Source: an uncultured Clostridium sp. (GTDB lineage: Bacteria; Bacillota; Clostridia; Lachnospirales; Lachnospiraceae). Taken from it: a DNA stretch of 64,000 nucleotides. The notes beneath the pieces are model-generated. The model searched no databases, was not told the origin of the DNA, and saw nothing but the letters and a program-made list of their open reading frames with translations. The stretch covers positions 28,878 to 92,877 of the forward strand of contig CAMNRM010000010.1 in the NCBI GenBank assembly GCA_946553025.1, read 5' to 3'. This document shows, piece by piece, positions 16,701 through 25,425 of the stretch; the first letter of the stretch is position 1; every line of letters begins with the position of its first letter. The position numbers and the translations under genes are program-made.

Positions 16701-19394
16701 GTCATTGCCACACAGTACTATGGCGAAAGCTCCACGGTATTTAAGTCTGTAACCGGATTGAAGGTCGGCTTAAATGAAATTACCATTCCAAGGATCACGA
16801 ATCTTTCCAGCGCAGAAGCCGGGGGACAGCTCTATGTACAGTACGGCGGAAATTCCGGGGCAGAAAAATATGCCGTTCGCGTAACCTTTCCGAAGGAGGA
16901 AGAGGGAAGGTCGAGGGCAGCACTGATTCCGATGATTAATCTGTACAATGATCTGGACGGAACCACACAGCAGGAGAGAATTGCGGCTTACCTTGAAGAA
17001 TTAGACAATATCGACCCGCAGGCCCTGCATAATGAATGCCACGGTTCGATTGAACATGAATACAATCCGCAGACCTGTGTGTTCGGCGCTACGGATATTG
17101 CAGGAAAACGTGTGATGTTCTCCCTGCCTTCGGCACAGATTAAAAAAGGTCTGGAGGATGGTAATGTAGCACAGGGGCAGAAGTTAATCAATACGGTGGA
17201 AGCCATGGATCAGCTTCTTACGCTCTGCTACCAGCATAAAGGCGTGAGCGATGATGACACAACGGTGAACGGCAAGAAGGCCAATGCAGGAAACGAGATG
17301 CCGGTGAGCCGGATCAACATTCGTTACCAGAGAATGTTTGAAGGTGCCTTTATGTATGCCGGCGGCGCACATATTGGAATCGGATGGGGATCTTCTGCCG
17401 GAATGATGGCGGGAGTACCGGTAAAAGCAGATGCTGATGGTAAATATCAGTCCGGAAGCCTGTTTGGCTGGGGTATTGCCCATGAAATCGGCCACGAGAT
17501 TAATGAGGGTGCCTATGCGGTAGCCGAGGTGACGAATAACTATTATGCACAGTTAGCGAAATCCAGGGACAGTGATGCAACGACACGCTGGGTTGACTAT
17601 TCCAGGGTTTACGATAAAGTAACCTCCGGAGCGAAAGGCCCGGCATCGAGCGGAAAGGTTCAGCTTGCTATGTACTGGCAGCTGCATCTGGCTTATGATA
17701 AGGATTATAACTTTAAGATTTATGACAGCTATCAGGAGCAGTTTGACAGCCTGTTCTTTGCACGTATGGATTCTTACGCAAGAGGCTCGGTAAAAGCGCC
17801 TGCACCCAAGGGCGTTGCCTTAAAGGTTGATGGCGACAAGGATAATAACCTGATGCGTCTGGCCTGTGCTGCGGCGCAAAAGGATGTTTTGGAATTCTTC
17901 GTGCGCTGGGGAATGGAACCGGATACCTTTACAAAAACCTATGCTGCGCAGTTCCCCAAGGAAACCAGGGCAATCTGGCTGGCAAGCGACGACAAGCGTG
18001 TGCGGGCGATGGAAGCCGGAAAAGATCCGGGAAGCGAAAGCTACAGTGCTATGGCTGACGGAAGTGTTTCCTATGAGGAGAAAAAAGATAACAATATCGT
18101 ACATATTGACCTGGAAACCAGCGATACTTCGGATAAGTTCATCGGCTATGAAATTTTCCGCATCGAACAGAGGGGAGAAGAAACCATTCGCACGGCCGTA
18201 AAATTTGTTCCCGCCGGGGAGTCAAGTACGGAGGATATTATTGCCACCATAAATAACCGTGCATTTACCTATGAAGTTGTCGGTTATAATCTCTGGCTGC
18301 AGCCGACCAAGGCAAAGGAGATTGGTCAGGCGAGGGTATCTCATGACGGAGGTCTGGATCGAACCAACTGGTCAGCGACAACAAATATGTATTCCGATGA
18401 AGCGCCAAAGCCGGGAGATGGTGATGATGATGAAAATCGTCAAGATCCTGAAGAACCGGATGCTGTAGTGGATGATACAGTTTTATCTGTGATTGATAAT
18501 GACGATAAGACAACATTTACCGGAAAGACCACGGAAACCTGTAATGCCGACGGAACCAAAACACCTGCGGCTGATCCGGAAGTGGTGATTTATCTCAACG
18601 GGGAAGAAACCTTAACGGCTCTGGAATATCGTCTGGACGGCGGGCAAACCGGGGCGATTGGCAGGTTTACGATTGAAGTCAGTGCCGACGGCACGACCTG
18701 GACAAAGGTTCCGACCGAGAGTGACGTCTTTAATCTCTCCGGCACAACCGCTGACGGAGCGAAGTATCAAAAGGTCGTATTCTGCAAGAAGAATGCAGCC
18801 AGCGGAAAGTATGAACTTTGCACTTATGATGCATCGATGGTGAAATTAACGGCCGCAGGTCAGGCAGGAAAGACGATTTCGATTTCGGAAATCAAGCTTT
18901 ACGGGCAGACCGGGGATCGGATTGACTGGGTAAGCGACGGTGTCGGCTATCTGAAGGAGGACTATGTGAATCCCAAGAACCCAGCCGAAACCTTAATCAC
19001 CAAAGGCTCTCTGATCTTCACCGGAGAATATGCCGGCAATCCTGCATACAATGTTGTCTTGCTCTGGGATGAGAATAAAAAGGTGGTCGGCGGAAAGAAC
19101 GGCGAAGACCTGAAAGCCGGACAGCTGATATTCGCTCCCGATCCGGAAGAGGGTGATTTGACCAACATTGAGCATGGAAAGTGGGTATATTATATTGATG
19201 CAGCGGATTTAACCGGAGTAACTCTCCCTGCAAAAGTTCGGGCAGAACTTTACCGTGTGGATAATGCCCTGACTAACGAGGGACAGCGCCTGGTAAGTTC
19301 GACGGTATTTATCGATGTGCCAAAAACGATTCCTGAAATCTCTCTGGAAGGGGCGAATTTATCGGAAGCTTCCATAAAAAAGGCAACAGAATAA
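13782..19394 (+). CDS. Secreted M60-type metallopeptidase, multidomain, dockerin-like motif
   Basis: An 1870-residue exported protein with a signal peptide (about 1-25). In order: an N-terminal beta domain; a dockerin-like calcium loop, DMNGDGEVDLRDL (about 224-236); a carbohydrate-binding-like region; a Ser/Thr-rich linker (about 370-425); two fibronectin III domains (about 495-690); an F5/8 type C-like domain (about 705-855); a peptidase domain; and a second F5/8 type C-like domain near 1560-1710. The active site is H1234-E-I-G-H1238, with E1249 ten residues later, matching the M60/enhancin pattern HExxH-x(8-24)-E. Such enzymes cut mucin-like glycoproteins. No LPxTG anchor is visible. GGGAGAG precedes the start. 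A secreted cell-wall-binding protein follows 15 bases downstream. Confidence 0.9.
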   Translation: MKQKIAAFLVICMLLEMPGVTLTAQGSTNKRLAEAAQIVTVAADKEEIEKQLDTAGGLRLTVRNLLGAPNCKFHIWLEPKGKTAQQMEEDEWPDEELETKWGRDPETESAIIDAVFENREIPAGKYVLHLEGVGPAGFYLPYQQDITIEAGQTLKLLLANDYPEHYDYESEKDNSRRKMGILVPGNFRAEENEDKEELSEEDLNGLLSFIDGRETQEESKVYYDMNGDGEVDLRDLEYFVRFYHNKDRRLAKAITAPLILPGMVQPFDPSNGNEISDKQIQELFSRTEEKQDGMLSFSGVLKDHDIAEGNPVELAAGFTRPATIEGFVIYPQTGSLNAMKDGEVVFEGEDGTTYTVTIKDGKQVGDPAKDSSRKAAQTTTTSKNSSVTKATSSTAESPKATSSSVRRTAANRTLQKSSAVRAKAYATEQSEIQAKEADEDKGIQAKPVVIDLGSQIPVKRIIIRITKTMVQSHLAEIARVEFLNDMEDHIPEPDLSIPDRLNGIPGDAMFTVNWRNQPNVTGYVVAVTGKTMKSDDELEEKFPEQTANTITVSGLGGGELVNNDIYKVKVRSVNGDWKSPWSEVIEVRPEATKRPEPPEQISITGGSQKLTVSWKKMKSTDSYNLYYREKTGTDTEFTAIEGITGTSKEITGLKDSTTYELYMTGQNQIGVSDPSERYEGKTIIVVPPVTPNFKLLNVPKKGGGPSDKIVSVNNHGNSVACDEFATVDGIFETSWIRNDWDAGCVYFDNNKSPIITFDQAYKMDTVVIIPDYEQKFNYSGCKLVYWDEEDKQGIAEGRLTRLLDKDGIPYYEFIAKEPFTAKKVRVAVTTGYNRRISFAELKFYEYYSLEDEIFDMYTDTLHIMLKDDVTEDKINGFYERLEYVDPVSGEKTPRYAFLKQELDNAMDLLHNKGSIGRILYLDDKLTKRSDGHINFGGGLNTWQPLGVTGLAGDKVILYVGGDGKIEGDSTSLSVIATQYYGESSTVFKSVTGLKVGLNEITIPRITNLSSAEAGGQLYVQYGGNSGAEKYAVRVTFPKEEEGRSRAALIPMINLYNDLDGTTQQERIAAYLEELDNIDPQALHNECHGSIEHEYNPQTCVFGATDIAGKRVMFSLPSAQIKKGLEDGNVAQGQKLINTVEAMDQLLTLCYQHKGVSDDDTTVNGKKANAGNEMPVSRINIRYQRMFEGAFMYAGGAHIGIGWGSSAGMMAGVPVKADADGKYQSGSLFGWGIAHEIGHEINEGAYAVAEVTNNYYAQLAKSRDSDATTRWVDYSRVYDKVTSGAKGPASSGKVQLAMYWQLHLAYDKDYNFKIYDSYQEQFDSLFFARMDSYARGSVKAPAPKGVALKVDGDKDNNLMRLACAAAQKDVLEFFVRWGMEPDTFTKTYAAQFPKETRAIWLASDDKRVRAMEAGKDPGSESYSAMADGSVSYEEKKDNNIVHIDLETSDTSDKFIGYEIFRIEQRGEETIRTAVKFVPAGESSTEDIIATINNRAFTYEVVGYNLWLQPTKAKEIGQARVSHDGGLDRTNWSATTNMYSDEAPKPGDGDDDENRQDPEEPDAVVDDTVLSVIDNDDKTTFTGKTTETCNADGTKTPAADPEVVIYLNGEETLTALEYRLDGGQTGAIGRFTIEVSADGTTWTKVPTESDVFNLSGTTADGAKYQKVVFCKKNAASGKYELCTYDASMVKLTAAGQAGKTISISEIKLYGQTGDRIDWVSDGVGYLKEDYVNPKNPAETLITKGSLIFTGEYAGNPAYNVVLLWDENKKVVGGKNGEDLKAGQLIFAPDPEEGDLTNIEHGKWVYYIDAADLTGVTLPAKVRAELYRVDNALTNEGQRLVSSTVFIDVPKTIPEISLEGANLSEASIKKATE

Positions 19395-19408
19395 GGAGAA
19401 ACACCATA

Positions 19409-20563
19409 ATGAAAAGAAACATTATCGCCCCGAAACGGGGAAAACATAAGATTTTTCGTGCAGCAGCCAGCTTAACGGCTGCTGCGGCAATGCTTTTTTT
19501 CCATGTTGCCAGTGCCTGGGCGGCCGATGATTTTATTACGCTGAGAGATGCCGGCAGGGTTGACGAGAAAAAAGCCGTGGGTATTACGCTTCAATTAACC
19601 GATGGTGAGCATTTTGAGGAGAGTGCAACCTTTCAGGTGACCTTTTCTCTGAAAAACAAAGACGGAAGCGCCGTTTTAAAAGAGGACTGCAGTTTTGTCT
19701 TTGATTCCGGGTTGAGCAGTACGGACGATGACGCCGTAGTTCAGGATTTTGCCTATCTGGAAGACGGAAAAGTCCGGATGATTGTTTCCGGAAGGAAAAA
19801 TGCAGACGGAAGCGGGGGAATATTAAATAAGAAGCTTCCGCTTCCCTTAGGAAAGCTTGCAGTGATGGTAAGAAATCAGGATGTAGAGATTACCCCCGTT
19901 GTCGAGGAATGCAAGGCTGTTGACGAACGCGGGATACTTGTTGCGATTTCGGATTTTGGCAGCAGGGATGCCTATGTGCTTAAATCCGCAAACCAGACTT
20001 CCGGCGGCAGCAGCGGTGGAAGCGGCGGCGGTGGCGGCAGCCGAAGAGTCGGCGGCGGATCGGGCGCGAGCAGCCGCGGCCCTGTGGAAACCAAGGGCGT
20101 ATGGCAGCAGGGCGCAAACGGCACCTGGCTCTTCCTTGCCGACAGCGGCTTCTATGCCGTAGATACCTGGATTTATGTTCAGGGAAAATGGTATCGGATG
20201 GGTGCAGACGGCGTTATGCTGACCGGATGGTATGAAGAAAACGGCGTGTGCTATTTCCTCAATGCCAACGGTGCCATGGAAACCGGCTGGCAGCTTCTCG
20301 ACTCGTTCTGGTACCTGTTCGGCGACGACGGAGCCATGAAAACCGGTTGGCAGAAGGTGAATGAAAAGTGGTATTACCTTAATCCTGTCCGCCCGGTGCC
20401 GCAGCTTGTCCTTGATAAAGCTACCGGTGTAGTGCTTACCGACCCAGTAACCTTTGCACCAATCACAACAACCGCAGGGCAGAGGGCTTACGGCGAGATG
20501 TACCGCAGCACGGTAACGCCCGACGGCTATCTGGTCGATGATACCGGGGCATGGGTGAATTAA
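19409..20563 (+). CDS. Secreted protein with choline/glucan-binding type repeats
   Basis: A 384-residue exported protein. An unusually long basic leader precedes a hydrophobic signal core (about 18-37) ending ASAWA. Residues about 45-195 form a beta domain. A Gly/Ser linker (about 200-225) follows. Then come cell-wall-binding repeats of the choline/glucan-binding kind: WLFLADSGFYAVDTWI, WYRMGADGVMLTGWY, CYFLNANGAMETGW and WYLFGDDGAMKTGW. AAGGAGAAA precedes the ATG, and the gene begins 15 bases after the M60 gene, so the two are co-transcribed. It could hold an adhesive or partner domain at the surface. A strong terminator follows. Confidence 0.85.
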   Translation: MKRNIIAPKRGKHKIFRAAASLTAAAAMLFFHVASAWAADDFITLRDAGRVDEKKAVGITLQLTDGEHFEESATFQVTFSLKNKDGSAVLKEDCSFVFDSGLSSTDDDAVVQDFAYLEDGKVRMIVSGRKNADGSGGILNKKLPLPLGKLAVMVRNQDVEITPVVEECKAVDERGILVAISDFGSRDAYVLKSANQTSGGSSGGSGGGGGSRRVGGGSGASSRGPVETKGVWQQGANGTWLFLADSGFYAVDTWIYVQGKWYRMGADGVMLTGWYEENGVCYFLNANGAMETGWQLLDSFWYLFGDDGAMKTGWQKVNEKWYYLNPVRPVPQLVLDKATGVVLTDPVTFAPITTTAGQRAYGEMYRSTVTPDGYLVDDTGAWVN

Positions 20564-20630
20564 CTGGTGATGTCTGACCGGTAAGGTAGATAATAGAGAA
20601 ACCGATAAACCAGCAGGCTTATAGGATTCA

Positions 20631-20678
20631 ATGCCGCATTATGCAGATGTGATTACTGTACAATGCGGCATCTTTTTT
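20631..20678 (+). terminator. Rho-independent terminator after the secreted pair
   Basis: ATGCCGCATT (20631-20640) pairs perfectly with AATGCGGCAT (20662-20671) and is followed by CTTTTTTAT. It closes the M60/cell-wall-binding operon. Confidence 0.9.
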
Positions 20679-20680
20679 AT

Positions 20681-21484
20681 TTATCGATAACTTGATGGAA
20701 AATGGGGAAAAAGCTCTTTTTTGCTAAATAGATTATCATTAGAAGTAACCGAAATCCCACAAATTTCAAAGGACAATGCTACATGGATATATTTTTTAAA
20801 AATTTGATCGATATTTTTTATTTTTTCTAAAAATTGTATCAATTCGATGCCTGTATAGGTTCTATCAAGGATAAATCTTATTATTTCTTTATTTTCTGTG
20901 CGGTAGTGCTTTAATGTATTTTGAAATTCTTTTAGGAGTTTATCTATTTCTAAATAATTCCTTACTTTTTTTGCATCACTAAGTTTCTCTAAATGAGCAA
21001 AAATAGCTATGATTACCGAATGAAATAACCATGTATTGTTACAATGTACAATTTCTTCTATACAAAAGTCTTTATCTGGTTTTTTTAGATATTGATATAA
21101 CATAATTGTTTCTGAAGCATATATGGTTGGAATATATCGTAATTTACTGTTTGGAGATATTTCTTTTATTTTTCTCTCTGTTTCACTTAAATTAATTTTA
21201 GCTGTTTTTAATGGTAAGATACCAGTTCCGTCATTATTATCTTTATCCAAATCCATTACGGTTATTACATACTCTGGTTTGAATTTTTCGATGATATAAA
21301 GTTCTTTCCTTTTTATACATAAACATCCTGCATTAGATAACCCAAAAATTATAGAAGTAGTATCATTTATTGAAATCAATTTTTTAGCATCTTTTATATC
21401 AAAATACTTTTTACATGCAGAGAAACAATATAAATCTGCTATACCATAGGTATCTTCAAATCGGATCAAGTATTTCAATGGCAT
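20681..21484 (-). CDS. TOPRIM/RloB-like protein, last gene of an ABC-like cassette
   Basis: A 267-residue protein encoded in AT-rich DNA unlike the flanking genes. A likely TOPRIM core is suggested by an early acidic residue in a strand (LIRFEDTYG, E10), a later D78-L-D80-K-D82 after a hydrophobic strand (YVITVMDLD), and an YASET segment with E125. RloB, AriB and OLD-type nucleases have this spacing. The C-terminal half is helical. It overlaps the upstream ATPase gene by 29 bases, so the two must be co-translated. TOPRIM nuclease paired with an ABC-like ATPase is a recurring phage-defence design, but the fold assignment here is my inference from short motifs. Confidence 0.6.
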   Translation of the reverse strand: MPLKYLIRFEDTYGIADLYCFSACKKYFDIKDAKKLISINDTTSIIFGLSNAGCLCIKRKELYIIEKFKPEYVITVMDLDKDNNDGTGILPLKTAKINLSETERKIKEISPNSKLRYIPTIYASETIMLYQYLKKPDKDFCIEEIVHCNNTWLFHSVIIAIFAHLEKLSDAKKVRNYLEIDKLLKEFQNTLKHYRTENKEIIRFILDRTYTGIELIQFLEKIKNIDQIFKKYIHVALSFEICGISVTSNDNLFSKKELFPHFPSSYR

Positions 21485-21953
21485 CCTCCATATTCACCTT
21501 ATTTAAGGTGTATTTATTTATAACTTTATAAAAAACAGCATTAGACAATGTAGTTACTGCTGGATAGTGAGAGGTTATCCAACATTGTTCAAAAGTATTT
21601 CCTAATTTCCCAATAACATCGTAAACCTCTCCTCGAAAGTCTTCTTTGACTTTCTTCTCGGGTTCATCATAGATAAAATATTTTGAAGCAGAACAAATAT
21701 CGGATAAAAATTGTATATATTCAATTCCGACATCTACATTATCCGTTATTGCTAACACAGATCCGTTAATTGCAAAATGATAAGGCAGGAACATGGATAA
21801 TCTGTCTACTTTTTTTTCATCGATAACACGTTTTCTGAATATCCTTGTATCTTCCATATTTGTTATTGTATCTGCCCTGCCTAATTCATTTAACTTTAAT
21901 TCAAGCTGTACGGTTTTTCCAACAGAATTTTCTCCTATAATTACATTTATCAT
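21456..21953 (-). CDS. Small ABC/SMC-like ATPase with Walker A and B
   Basis: A P-loop protein of only 165 residues. It shows Walker A GENSVGKT (7-14), a Walker B-like FIYDEPE (93-99), and a switch-histidine segment TSHYP (H129). These are the end pieces of an AAA_21/OLD-type ABC ATPase, but the long insert and a clear LSGGQ-like signature are absent. A signature-like MSTSES occurs in the separate upstream protein (21950-22408), so the two may complete each other. Starts and stops overlap on both sides (ATGA with the upstream gene, 29 bases with the downstream gene). The function is probably ATP-dependent sensing for the third protein. Confidence 0.7.
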   Translation of the reverse strand: MINVIIGENSVGKTVQLELKLNELGRADTITNMEDTRIFRKRVIDEKKVDRLSMFLPYHFAINGSVLAITDNVDVGIEYIQFLSDICSASKYFIYDEPEKKVKEDFRGEVYDVIGKLGNTFEQCWITSHYPAVTTLSNAVFYKVINKYTLNKVNMEDAIEILDPI

Positions 21954-22408
21954 AATCTTCCTCCTAATAAAACATTTCGGTAATAGCCAGCTTCGTATTC
22001 ATCTTCAAAAGCTAATATAATGTAATTACTGTCCTTAAATAAATGATAAAATATCTTCATCGTATGCCTTGTCAGCTGTGAAATATCTTTCGATAGAATT
22101 ACCGATGTTTGCGTTTTATCCGCTAATGCACAAATAAAAAATACAGATTCAGAAGTTGACATTTTCAAAAAAGGCAATTTGACTTCTTTGTCGTTTTCTT
22201 TGATACTATAAAAAAACGCATTTTTATCAATCTTGGTAATTCCTTGTCCGTTAATTGCGTTTAATATATTTACTATATCATCACAGTCGGATTCATCTAA
22301 TGCGGATACTAAAGCAAACACTTTTTCATTCTGCATATTGATACACGTAAAATTAAAACTATTGTTTATATCATCATCCGTTAATTCATCAAAAGATACA
22401 ATCCTCAT
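21950..22408 (-). CDS. First gene of the cassette: possible degenerate ABC half
   Basis: A 152-residue protein with no Walker A. Residues 83-88 read MSTSES, which recalls the ABC signature. This is followed by a hydrophobic helix, then SVILSKDISQLT at the position where a Walker B/D-loop would fall, and IILAFEDE. I read it as a divergent ABC-like half that may pair with the Walker-containing protein encoded next. CCGGAGGT lies about 7 bases upstream of the ATG, and a promoter with perfect spacing lies 55-83 bases upstream. It overlaps the next gene by ATGA. Function is unknown and the ABC reading is tentative. Confidence 0.6.
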   Translation of the reverse strand: MRIVSFDELTDDDINNSFNFTCINMQNEKVFALVSALDESDCDDIVNILNAINGQGITKIDKNAFFYSIKENDKEVKLPFLKMSTSESVFFICALADKTQTSVILSKDISQLTRHTMKIFYHLFKDSNYIILAFEDEYEAGYYRNVLLGGRL

Positions 22409-22462
22409 GTTTATACCTCCGGTTTAGCTTTTATGTCTTTACAAGAACAATGGTTAAGTCTT

Positions 22463-22491
22463 ATTATATCGTATTTTTTACACTACTGCAA
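22463..22491 (-). promoter_or_regulatory. Sigma-A promoter for the ABC/TOPRIM-like cassette
   Basis: Minus strand: -35 TTGCAG (complement of 22486-22491), 17 bases, -10 TATAAT (complement of 22463-22468). It drives the gene starting at 22408. The rest of the 316-base gap 22409-22724 holds only this and the divergent promoter at 22603. Confidence 0.75.
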
Positions 22492-22602
22492 ATCATATTT
22501 AACGCTTTCTGAAGATTCTTGGCTGCTGTTTATATGAAACGGACAAAAATCCATGAAAATCGCCTTCGTTGATGGGATTTCTGTTCCATGTCAAAATAAC
22601 AG

Positions 22603-22631
22603 TTGCAATTCTCCCAACAATGCATTATAAT
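22603..22631 (+). promoter_or_regulatory. Sigma-A promoter for the O-acylation operon
   Basis: -35 TTGCAA (22603-22608), 17 bases, and perfect -10 TATAAT (22626-22631), about 95 bases before the MBOAT start. Confidence 0.8.
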
Positions 22632-22724
22632 CGAGTAATCCTTGGATGTATAATATCGTAGAAAAATAAAGCAAAAAACATCCAATATTCATGTTTAACA
22701 GAAAAGCAAAGGAAGTGACCGCAC

Positions 22725-24149
22725 ATGGTATTTAGTTCGATCCTTTTTTTATGGGTATTATTCCCGGTAATCTTAGTTACCTATTATATTCCTCTGCCCT
22801 TCAGCAATGCCAGGAATCGCCTGAAGCTTCAGAATTTTTTGCTGGTGGTTTTCAGCTTGTTTTTTTATGCCTGGGGGGAGCCAAAGTATATTTTTTTGAT
22901 GCTGCTTTCCGTGCTGATTAATTTCAGCTTCGGGCTGCTGATTGAACAGAAAAAGCAAAAGTCCCTGCTGCTGGCGGCCTGCGTGGCGGCAAATCTGCTG
23001 CTTTTAGGTTATTTTAAATACTTTAATTTTTTCGTGGAAATCTGGAATGCACTGGCGGGGGAGGCGGCAAAGCTTTCGGTTAAAACCGTAGCCCTTCCTA
23101 TCGGCATTTCCTTTTACACCTTTCAGGCCCTTTCCTACGTGGTGGACGTGTACCGGGGAGAGAACCGGGCGCAGAAAAGCTTTCTGTACATGATGCTGTA
23201 TATTTCGTTTTTCCCGCAGCTTATTGCCGGGCCGATTGTAAAGTATCATGATATTGAACAGCAGATAGAAAACCGAAAAGTAACCCTGGCTGATTTTTCT
23301 TACGGGGTGAAACGCTTTATTCTGGGGCTGGGGAAAAAGGTGATTTTATCGAATACCTTTGCGGAGGTTGTAGACCTTGTCTTTGCCTACCATCCGATGA
23401 ATGTTTCCCGCCGTCTTCTCTGGGGAGCGGCGATCCTTTACATGCTGCAGATTTATTTTGACTTTTCCGGTTACTCGGATATGGCTATCGGCCTGGGCAG
23501 GATGTTCGGCTTTTCGTTCCAGGAAAACTTCCTCCTTCCCTACACTGCGACCTCTATCCGGGATTTCTGGCGAAAATGGCATGTTTCGCTTTCAAGCTGG
23601 TTTCGCGAATATGTCTACATTCCCCTTGGCGGAAACCGGAAGGGGACGGTGCGCACCTATATCAATCTGATTACCGTATTTTTCCTCACCGGTATCTGGC
23701 ACGGTGCAGGGTGGACGTTTATTCTCTGGGGATTTTACCACGGCTTTTTTAATATTTTAGAGCGCTGTTTTCTGGGCAAATGGATGGGAAAAGGAAGATG
23801 GAACATTTTAGAACACATCTACACCCTGTTTGTGGTGCTGATTGGCTGGGTGATCTTCCGTGCGCCTACGTTTTCCTATGCGCTTGACTATATCCGCTAT
23901 ATGTTCCTTCCCCATGAATGTATGCTGCAGGCCGAGAGGTTCTTTAATTCCAAACTCATCCTGTACATGCTTATGGGAATCTTGGGAAGCGGGATTCTCC
24001 AGAGCCTTCTGAAGCAGAGAAAAATCCGCTTCGCCGCAGACGGCAGGATTTCTCTGGCGGGAATGGCCGGCTACATGGCTGTGATGTGGTTTTCCCTTAT
24101 GCTTTTAGTGAACAATACCTATAACCCGTTTATTTATTTTCGGTTTTAA
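22725..24149 (+). CDS. MBOAT-family O-acyltransferase (AlgI/DltB-like)
   Basis: A polytopic membrane protein of 474 residues, the usual length for AlgI-type MBOAT acyltransferases. It moves acyl (often acetyl) groups from the cytosol to polymers outside the membrane. Hydrophobic segments run through the protein. The conserved block includes FFPQLIAGPIV, SIRDFWRKWH, and LTGIWHGAGWTF with the family histidine at H326, then YHGFFN. GGAAG lies upstream of the ATG, and a strong promoter precedes it. The next gene encodes a DHHW/AlgX-like protein, so the pair probably O-acetylates a cell-wall polymer or exopolysaccharide. The acceptor is not revealed by the sequence. Confidence 0.92.
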   Translation: MVFSSILFLWVLFPVILVTYYIPLPFSNARNRLKLQNFLLVVFSLFFYAWGEPKYIFLMLLSVLINFSFGLLIEQKKQKSLLLAACVAANLLLLGYFKYFNFFVEIWNALAGEAAKLSVKTVALPIGISFYTFQALSYVVDVYRGENRAQKSFLYMMLYISFFPQLIAGPIVKYHDIEQQIENRKVTLADFSYGVKRFILGLGKKVILSNTFAEVVDLVFAYHPMNVSRRLLWGAAILYMLQIYFDFSGYSDMAIGLGRMFGFSFQENFLLPYTATSIRDFWRKWHVSLSSWFREYVYIPLGGNRKGTVRTYINLITVFFLTGIWHGAGWTFILWGFYHGFFNILERCFLGKWMGKGRWNILEHIYTLFVVLIGWVIFRAPTFSYALDYIRYMFLPHECMLQAERFFNSKLILYMLMGILGSGILQSLLKQRKIRFAADGRISLAGMAGYMAVMWFSLMLLVNNTYNPFIYFRF

Positions 24150-24235
24150 CCGATCTGGGAAGTCCCCTGCTTTATGGACGTAAAGGCAAAAGCGATGGGC
24201 AGGAGGACTTGCTTTTTGGTTAAAGAGGACAAGTG

Positions 24236-25387
24236 ATGCAAGTGATGAAGCAAAAGCTGTTTATTACCCTGTTTATTTTAAGTCTTATCGGCCCTCCCGT
24301 AAGTTTTGTGCTGGTAAAGGATTTTATTGATACGCAAAATTATGAAAACCGGACGCTGGCTTCCTTTCCCCGCCTGGCCTGGGATAATTTTGAGCAGATT
24401 CCGGGGGAATTTGAGGAATTTCTCAATGACCATGCGCCCTATAAGAACTTTTTTGTCAACCTGAATACCCGTCTGGAAACCAAACTTTTCGGCGCGGCTT
24501 CCGTGGCACCGGTTACGATCGGCACGGATAACTGGCTGTTCTATACGGTGGATGTACAGGGGGAAGATGCCCTGTCGGATTACCAGCATGTCAATCTGTA
24601 TACGATCGAACAGCAGGAGGAAATTGCCGGAAAAATACAGGCTGTGGCTGAAGGGATGGAAGAGCAGAGTATCCGTTTTTTTGTCTTTGAAGCGCCCAAT
24701 AAGGAAAGTATTTACGGAAAATATATGCCCAAAAGCATCCATGTCTACGGGCAGAAATCCCGCCTGGATGCCATTATCCCTGAACTGCAAAAAAAAGGGC
24801 TTCCGGTGTATAACCTGGCGGATTCTTTAAGGGAATATGCCGAAGATTATCAGCTCTACTGCAAATACGATACGCACTGGAACATGGTCGGGGCCTTTCT
24901 TGCCAGCCAGCAGATTGCCGAGGCGGTTTTTGGAAATCATGTGCCGCTGGAAGAAGTAACCATCCAGCCCGGAGCCGAGATTTCCGGAGATATGGCTTCC
25001 ATGCTGAACATGGCAAGTGAATTTAATGATGATATAAGCTACAGTATCGAAGGCTACCTGCCGGAAGTTCTGGTGGAAAAGGAAGAACCTGCTGAACATG
25101 AAGGGATTAGCGTATTTCACTCGAATGCAGAGAATGAACACACGCTTCTGGTTATCGGCGATTCATTCAGCGAGGCATTGACCTCTTATCTGCCAAAGCT
25201 TTACCAAACGGCGGTTTTTTCCACCTTTAAATCCTATACCCCAGAATTGTTTTCCTGGTATGATGTGGACGATGTTATCTACCTGAATGTAGAACGAAAC
25301 CAGCGCTACTTTGAACGGATTCCCGAAGTGCTGAACGGGACGTTTGCGGGAATAGCAGGGGAGGAAGAAACAGCCGGAGAAGAATAA
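24236..25387 (+). CDS. DHHW-family (AlgX/AlgJ-like) exported protein
   Basis: A 383-residue protein with one N-terminal membrane/signal segment (about 5-25). The family motifs are present: LNDHAPYKNFF near residue 62, KYDTHWN (210-216, with D212 and H214), and a GDSFSEA nucleophile-type serine block near residue 308. AlgX/AlgJ and DHHW proteins are extracytoplasmic SGNH-like enzymes that cooperate with an MBOAT protein in O-acetylation. The frame could start at GTG 24233; ATG 24236 is preferred. The gene follows the MBOAT gene by about 85 bases on the same strand. The two functions complement each other, so I treat them as one system. Confidence 0.88.
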   Translation: MQVMKQKLFITLFILSLIGPPVSFVLVKDFIDTQNYENRTLASFPRLAWDNFEQIPGEFEEFLNDHAPYKNFFVNLNTRLETKLFGAASVAPVTIGTDNWLFYTVDVQGEDALSDYQHVNLYTIEQQEEIAGKIQAVAEGMEEQSIRFFVFEAPNKESIYGKYMPKSIHVYGQKSRLDAIIPELQKKGLPVYNLADSLREYAEDYQLYCKYDTHWNMVGAFLASQQIAEAVFGNHVPLEEVTIQPGAEISGDMASMLNMASEFNDDISYSIEGYLPEVLVEKEEPAEHEGISVFHSNAENEHTLLVIGDSFSEALTSYLPKLYQTAVFSTFKSYTPELFSWYDVDDVIYLNVERNQRYFERIPEVLNGTFAGIAGEEETAGEE

Positions 25388-25425
25388 ATAACTTGTGGGC
25401 GCATGGAAGTTTAGAAAAATGAAAT

